The notes below the pieces were generated by a model. That model made no database searches. It saw only the letters and a list, made by a program, of their open reading frames with translations, and had not been told where the DNA came from. A program made the translations under genes and the position numbers. From positions 1-27,005 of the forward strand of contig CAJTTI010000035.1 of NCBI GenBank assembly GCA_910579225.1: DNA of 27,005 nt, written 5' to 3'. Shown here piece after piece: positions 23,188-27,005 of this stretch. Numbering within the stretch: position 1 is the stretch's first letter; every line of letters starts with the position of its first letter. The DNA is from an uncultured Lachnospiraceae bacterium (GTDB lineage Bacteria > Bacillota > Clostridia > Lachnospirales > Lachnospiraceae).

Positions 23188-23216
23188 TTGAACCATCCGA
23201 ATCATCAGTATATAAT
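23188..23216 (+). promoter_or_regulatory. Predicted promoter of the ACT-domain gene
   Basis: TTGAAC (23188-23193), 17 bp, TATAAT (23211-23216), 39 bases before the ATG. Confidence 0.75.
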
Positions 23217-23255
23217 AAAGCGGCAGTTAAATTCAATACATAAAGGAGAACCAAT

Positions 23256-23666
23256 ATGCTAAAACAATTATCCCTGTACGTGGAAAATAAAAAAGGAACT
23301 ATGAGAAATATCACATCCATTTTAAAAGAAGAAGAAATCAATATCCTTGGCTCTGTCAATAACGACGGCGCCGAATACGGAATTATCCGAATGGTGGTCT
23401 CTGCTCCGGAGCGGGCACATGAAGCATTGAAGAAGGCGGGTTATATGTGCAGACTGGTGGATGTAATGGGATTTGAGCTGGCTGACGAGGTAGGTAATCT
23501 GAACAGTCTGTTGGGAGCGCTCTCCGACAGCAATATCAATATAGATTATATTTATCTGTCTTTTAATCGGGATACTGGTAAACCAATTCTGATCATGCAT
23601 GCAGAAGATGAAGATATTTATGAAATAGAATCCTGTATGGAAACAAAAGGATTTACTGCTGTGTGA
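23256..23666 (+). CDS. Protein of two ACT domains
   Basis: A 136-residue protein made only of two ACT domains (about 1-65 and 70-136). The first has LSLYVENKKGTMRNITSILKEEEINI; the second has MGFELADEVGNLNSLLGALSDSNINIDYIYLS, both with the beta-alpha-beta pattern that binds amino acids. No catalytic or DNA-binding domain is attached. Similar stand-alone proteins occur beside phenylacetate-CoA ligase or amino-acid genes, but no such neighbour is present here, so it may bind an amino acid and regulate a partner encoded elsewhere. AAAGGAG lies 7 bases before the ATG; the gene has its own promoter. Confidence 0.88.
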   Translation: MLKQLSLYVENKKGTMRNITSILKEEEINILGSVNNDGAEYGIIRMVVSAPERAHEALKKAGYMCRLVDVMGFELADEVGNLNSLLGALSDSNINIDYIYLSFNRDTGKPILIMHAEDEDIYEIESCMETKGFTAV

Positions 23667-23752
23667 AGCAGTTTCCGGTGTCGGGGGCAAAATCCTGTTC
23701 TGTGAAACATCCGGAAAGATACTTTCATCATCGCTCTTTTAGTATGAATCAG

Positions 23753-23824
23753 CCGGTCATGGTTGCAGGTGCTCTTTTTCTTGGAGAAGAAGCAGGAGCA
23801 TAAAATCCTTGCAATCATGGCCGG
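23753..23824. other. Long RNA-like hairpin between the ACT gene and module 2
   Basis: CCGGTCATGGTTGCAGG (23753-23769) pairs with 23807-23824 in 17 pairs, two of them G-U, with one bulged base. A bulge of 6 bases follows, then TGCTC/GAGCA and a further stem closed by a GGAG loop near 23783-23786. G-U pairs hint at selection as RNA. A poor T-rich tail (TATTTTAT) follows. A smaller hairpin, TTTCCGG/CCGGAAA, lies at 23672-23717. Together they fill most of the 277-base gap. It may be a 3' end structure of the ACT message or a small RNA. Confidence 0.45.
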
Positions 23825-23880
23825 TATTTTATGATGAAGTATCTGTGACAGATACAGATGAGACAGAAAAGTAATACACG

Positions 23881-23918
23881 GATACAATTTTGATGCAAAC
23901 CTATTTTATTCTTATATC
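23881..23918 (+). promoter_or_regulatory. Promoter of module 2 with two 11-bp GATG-type repeats
   Basis: GATACAATTTT (23881-23891) and GATGCAAACCT (23892-23902) are adjacent 11-bp units like those at 5751-5794. They overlap a -35-like TTGATG (23890-23895); after 17 bp comes TATATC (23913-23918). A likely site for autoregulation by the response regulator. Confidence 0.6.
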
Positions 23919-23943
23919 AGCCTAAGGGGAGACGCAAAAGAAC

Positions 23944-24603
23944 ATGCTGAAAATATTGATAGCCGAAGATGAAGAACCTATTGCAAATCTGATTCGCCTA
24001 AACCTGACAAAGGCAGGCTACTCCTGCACCTGTACTTATGATGGGGAAACCGCAGCGGACCGGATGGAAGAGGAACATTTTGATCTTCTTCTCCTGGATA
24101 TTATGCTGCCGAAAATCAGCGGTTACGAACTGATGGAATATGCCAGAACTCTGGAACTTCCGGTTATTTTCATTACTGCCATGGGAAGTACAGACCATAA
24201 AGTAACTGGCCTGAAGATGGGTGCAGAAGATTATATTACAAAACCCTTCGAGATCGTGGAGCTTCTGGCAAGAGTGGAGACAGTTCTGCGCCGATTCAAC
24301 AAGATCGGGAAAGTGATCCGGATTCTGGATGTAGAGATTGATCTGACTTCCAGAACAGTACTCCAGAATGGAAAACAGGTGCTTTTGACTTTAAAAGAAT
24401 ATGAACTGCTGTTATTTTTTTCCAGAAATCCTAATATTGCTCTGTACAGAGAGGTGATCTATGAACAGGTTTGGGAAAAGGAGTATACAGGAGACAGCCG
24501 GACCATAGATCTTCATGTACAGCGCCTGAAGAAAAAACTGTCCTGGGAAAGCCATATTTGTGCAGTTTACAAGATTGGATACCGTCTGGAGGTACCATCA
24601 TGA
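23944..24603 (+). CDS. OmpR/PhoB-family response regulator (module 2)
   Basis: Response regulator of 219 residues, paralogue of the one at 2793. The receiver has acidic E8/D9, phosphoacceptor D52 in LLLLDIMLP, T82 in FITAM and K104 in ITKPFE. The winged helix includes DSRTIDLHVQRLKKKLSW, nearly the same recognition helix as module 1 (DSRTLELHVQRLRRKMGW). That supports shared or overlapping operators and fits the common GATG repeats. AAGGGGAG lies 12 bases before the ATG. The stop overlaps the kinase start as ATGA. Confidence 0.95.
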   Translation: MLKILIAEDEEPIANLIRLNLTKAGYSCTCTYDGETAADRMEEEHFDLLLLDIMLPKISGYELMEYARTLELPVIFITAMGSTDHKVTGLKMGAEDYITKPFEIVELLARVETVLRRFNKIGKVIRILDVEIDLTSRTVLQNGKQVLLTLKEYELLLFFSRNPNIALYREVIYEQVWEKEYTGDSRTIDLHVQRLKKKLSWESHICAVYKIGYRLEVPS

Positions 24604-26030
24604 AATTTTTCTGGAAAGTCTATTTTTCTTTTACAGTTCTTTTTCTCCTGGCTTTTGGCGCATTTGGTACTTGGATGATACAGCTTACTTTTGAAAAATC
24701 CAGACAACGAATACTACAAGAAGCAGAACGGGAAAACCGGATGTTTCAGCTTTCTTTTGAGATGAATCTGAATGCGTTGGATGAAGTTTACCAGAATGAT
24801 GGGATTATTCCGGTCACAGCTGCTTCTATTACAAAAAACCTGTCAGATTCCGGAAGTACTTTTCTGATTTATAACGGTGATCAGGAGCTTTTGTATGAAA
24901 GTAAGAATTATGATCCTGTTCATGATCTACTCAGAAGTTCACTGGATAAAGATATGCCCTGCGGTTATCAGTTCCAGAAAACTGCAGAACAGACATATCT
25001 GTTGTTTGCATGTCGTTCGGATATCGGAAATCATGTTTACTATCTGGAAAACATCCGGAATATCTCGGAGATCTATTTGGAACGTGAACTTTACTACGAC
25101 TGGTATACGACCATCATGCTGATCATGGCATTAATCATTACAGTTCTGGTATTTTTGATCACTCATATGCTGACCCGGTCCATAGGAGAGCTTTCACGGA
25201 TTGCCAGAATATTTACAGAAGGAAATTACGGAGTCCGTGCTTCAGAAACAGGAGGCGATGAGATTTCGGAGCTGGCACATGATTTTAATGAAATGGCAGA
25301 TACGATTTCCGAGAAAATAGACGAATTGATGCTGCAGGCTAAAAAGCAGGAAGATTTTACTGCTTCTTTTGCTCATGAACTGAAGACACCGCTGACTTCA
25401 ATCATTGGTTACGCAGATATGCTGCGGACCATGGAATGCAGTCAAGAAGAGATAATGGAATCTGTCAATTATATCTTTCACCAGGGGAAAAGGTTGGAAA
25501 GCCTGTCCTTTAAGCTGCTGGAGCTGATTGTATCCGATAAACAGGCATATGACTTCCGTCCTCTGTCCATACGAATGCTTGTGCAGGAGGCTGTACATCT
25601 GACGGAGATCAAACGAGCAGAGAAGAGACTGAGCCTTGAGACGGATATTCCGGACTGTCTGATCAGAGGTGAAAAAGATCTTCTGATCTCTGCCTTTACC
25701 AATTTGCTGGATAACGCAAGAAAAGCTTCCAGAGAAGATAAAAGCATCCAAATTCGAGGAAAGCAGTACAGGAATCAGTATCTGCTCTGCATCATAGATA
25801 ATGGCTGCGGCATGGAGCAACAGGAGATTTCTCGTATTACAGAAGCTTTCTATATGGTGGACAAGTCCCGTTCCCGAAAAGAAGGCGGCGCCGGGCTGGG
25901 GATGACACTTTGCAACCGGATCTTTGGAATTCACGGAATCAGGTGGAAGATCTTCAGTATTCCGGACAAAGGTACCATCGTTGCCATGCAGTTTGAGATG
26001 GGAAAGGCAGGGATTACAATTACATGTTGA
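24600..26030 (+). CDS. Membrane sensor histidine kinase (module 2)
   Basis: A 476-residue kinase, paralogous to that at 3457. Membrane segments lie at about 7-29 and 170-190, with an outside sensor region of about 140 residues between them that has diverged from module 1. HAMP is followed by SFAHELKTPLTSIIGY with H259, an N-box LLDNARKAS, DNGCGM and GGAGLGMTLC. The stretch ITEAFYMVDKSRSR is identical in both kinases. Start at 24600 is set by GGAGG 7 bases upstream and the overlap with the regulator stop; the longer reading from 24471 is a frame running through the regulator gene. The stop overlaps the next gene by 7 bases. Confidence 0.94.
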   Translation: MKFFWKVYFSFTVLFLLAFGAFGTWMIQLTFEKSRQRILQEAERENRMFQLSFEMNLNALDEVYQNDGIIPVTAASITKNLSDSGSTFLIYNGDQELLYESKNYDPVHDLLRSSLDKDMPCGYQFQKTAEQTYLLFACRSDIGNHVYYLENIRNISEIYLERELYYDWYTTIMLIMALIITVLVFLITHMLTRSIGELSRIARIFTEGNYGVRASETGGDEISELAHDFNEMADTISEKIDELMLQAKKQEDFTASFAHELKTPLTSIIGYADMLRTMECSQEEIMESVNYIFHQGKRLESLSFKLLELIVSDKQAYDFRPLSIRMLVQEAVHLTEIKRAEKRLSLETDIPDCLIRGEKDLLISAFTNLLDNARKASREDKSIQIRGKQYRNQYLLCIIDNGCGMEQQEISRITEAFYMVDKSRSRKEGGAGLGMTLCNRIFGIHGIRWKIFSIPDKGTIVAMQFEMGKAGITITC

Positions 26031-26941
26031 TAAAAAATTACCGGTTCCTGCTATGTCTGACGGGTACGGTTCTATTGACCATGGGCGTGATATTTTCCCC
26101 CCGTTATATCAGCAGAAGCCTGGATATGAATAGTATGAATCAGATCATAACTTCAGAAAGAGAAAACTTTTCTTTTTTAGAGCAAAGCTCCAATGGTATA
26201 TTTGATGCAGTCCATGCATTTCGTTATCTTCAACAGGATGGCAAAAACCCAGTACTGTTGACTTCTATAGAAGAGCCAGTTCAGATAAACGACGATCTGA
26301 TCCAAGAAATATATCTGCAGGCTATGAAAGCGTATGAATTCAATATGCTTCCCTGGATGGAACCTATGTTTTCAGAGTCGATAATGGATAGCAATTATAA
26401 AATTGCTGAATCAAGAACCGCAGATCTGAGTGTTCGGACAGACTGGTCCAATCATGTAAAATCCGCCCAATATTATTCTCTGACCTATGAATCAGAAGAG
26501 AACCCAGAGAAAAAGGAACTCTTAAACTTCTGGTATGTGTGCTTTTCAGATGAACAGCGATTTGATTATTCTTTTATTGTCAACGCTGTAAATTATCAAA
26601 TCTATTATGCAGAGATTCATAATGCGTCAACACAGGTCATGGCAGAAGAAGCAGAAAATCTTGATTTCTATGTAGGGGACGATTACTATGAGATTTTATC
26701 CGTTTTTGGCACAGAATTTGCTAAAGGTTGCGCCCGGTATTATGAGGCATTCGAATACGATGTGGTGAATCAGAAGGATTTATACCAGAAAATGAATATT
26801 GCCATCTTATATTTTGAGAATAGAACTCCACTCTATATTACCAGATCTGCAGCCAATGAAGAGAATCCGAAAATGTACGACGGAATCTGTGTTGGATTTC
26901 AGGATCTAATCCAATGGGTGCAGCGTCTTCCGGATACTTAA
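26024..26941 (+). CDS. Membrane-anchored protein of unknown function, third gene of two-component module 2
   Basis: A 305-residue protein with one N-terminal membrane segment (about 8-24: LLCLTGTVLLTMGVIFS) and a soluble remainder expected outside the cell. No known domain is recognised. It aligns loosely with the 277-residue protein at 4860: MNQI after the membrane segment, INDDLIQEIYLQAM against ITDDKIYEICNREI, and FIVNAVNYQIYYAEI against LIDAYVDAETGKMYGFYV. It has the same place, a start overlapping the kinase stop. A fixed three-gene unit with a diverging outer protein suggests a partner of the kinase. No terminator is visible after it; the last 60 bases lead to a ribosome binding site. 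Confidence 0.78.
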   Translation: MLIKNYRFLLCLTGTVLLTMGVIFSPRYISRSLDMNSMNQIITSERENFSFLEQSSNGIFDAVHAFRYLQQDGKNPVLLTSIEEPVQINDDLIQEIYLQAMKAYEFNMLPWMEPMFSESIMDSNYKIAESRTADLSVRTDWSNHVKSAQYYSLTYESEENPEKKELLNFWYVCFSDEQRFDYSFIVNAVNYQIYYAEIHNASTQVMAEEAENLDFYVGDDYYEILSVFGTEFAKGCARYYEAFEYDVVNQKDLYQKMNIAILYFENRTPLYITRSAANEENPKMYDGICVGFQDLIQWVQRLPDT

Positions 26942-26992
26942 ATAAACGTGACAGAATCTGTGTCTCAGTATGAAACATTCAGCTTTAATGCA

Positions 26993-27001
26993 AAGGAGAG
27001 G
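26993..27001 (+). other. Ribosome binding site of a gene beyond the right edge
   Basis: AAAGGAGAGG just before the window ends, 52 bases after the module 2 stop. Another + strand gene probably begins within about ten bases outside the window. Confidence 0.5.
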
Positions 27002-27005
27002 AAAA

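Noticed and set aside
1..27005. CRISPR arrays, tRNA or rRNA genes, insertion sequences and phage genes
   Set aside because: Searched by eye; no direct-repeat arrays with spacers, cloverleaf sequences, transposases or integrases were seen.

Overview
The window looks like chromosome of a Gram-positive anaerobe of the Clostridia, most likely Lachnospiraceae. The evidence is AGGAGG-type ribosome binding sites, frequent TTG/GTG starts, sigma-A promoters, Rex, a DUF6323/DUF6179 pair and PucR-type regulation. No rRNA, tRNA, CRISPR array, prophage or insertion sequence was seen. All genes run on the + strand except one ABC-F gene.

Region 1 (1-7161) is an envelope-sensing block. A PucR-type regulator is followed by a secreted protein with VCBS/FG-GAP-like calcium-loop motifs, an OmpR-type response regulator, a sensor kinase and a membrane-anchored protein of unknown function. 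The genes are spaced 12 bases apart or less, or overlap. After a gap holding four 11-bp direct repeats comes a membrane-anchored N-acetylmuramoyl-L-alanine amidase. It is fused to a C-terminal polysaccharide-deacetylase-like domain that has lost its metal ligands and is truncated.

Region 2 (7190-14002) is a housekeeping block around the redox regulator Rex. It holds a convergent YdiF/Uup-like ABC-F ATPase, the DUF6323 and DUF6179 genes (the latter broken by a one-base slip in an A-run), rex with a perfect consensus promoter, NAD(P)H-hydrate dehydratase, alanine racemase and a MazF-type toxin with no visible antitoxin.

Region 3 (14005-19525) holds yebC, a zinc-ribbon/CFI-box protein, O-acetylhomoserine sulfhydrylase, a TepA/ClpP-like protease and a PepD-type dipeptidase. 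The last two have palindromes laid over their promoters.

Region 4 (19567-23160) is a MacAB-like three-gene exporter operon (ATPase, adaptor, permease) with a repeat-bearing promoter region, closed by a good terminator. A two-ACT-domain protein follows (23256-23666).

Region 5 (23753-27005) opens with a long RNA-like hairpin. It then carries a second response regulator/kinase/membrane-protein module, paralogous gene by gene to the one in region 1. Its promoter has the same kind of 11-bp GATGCAATTTT-like repeats found before the amidase. The best candidate for an undescribed system is this pair of three-gene signalling modules with a shared operator and an amidase/pseudo-deacetylase as likely output.
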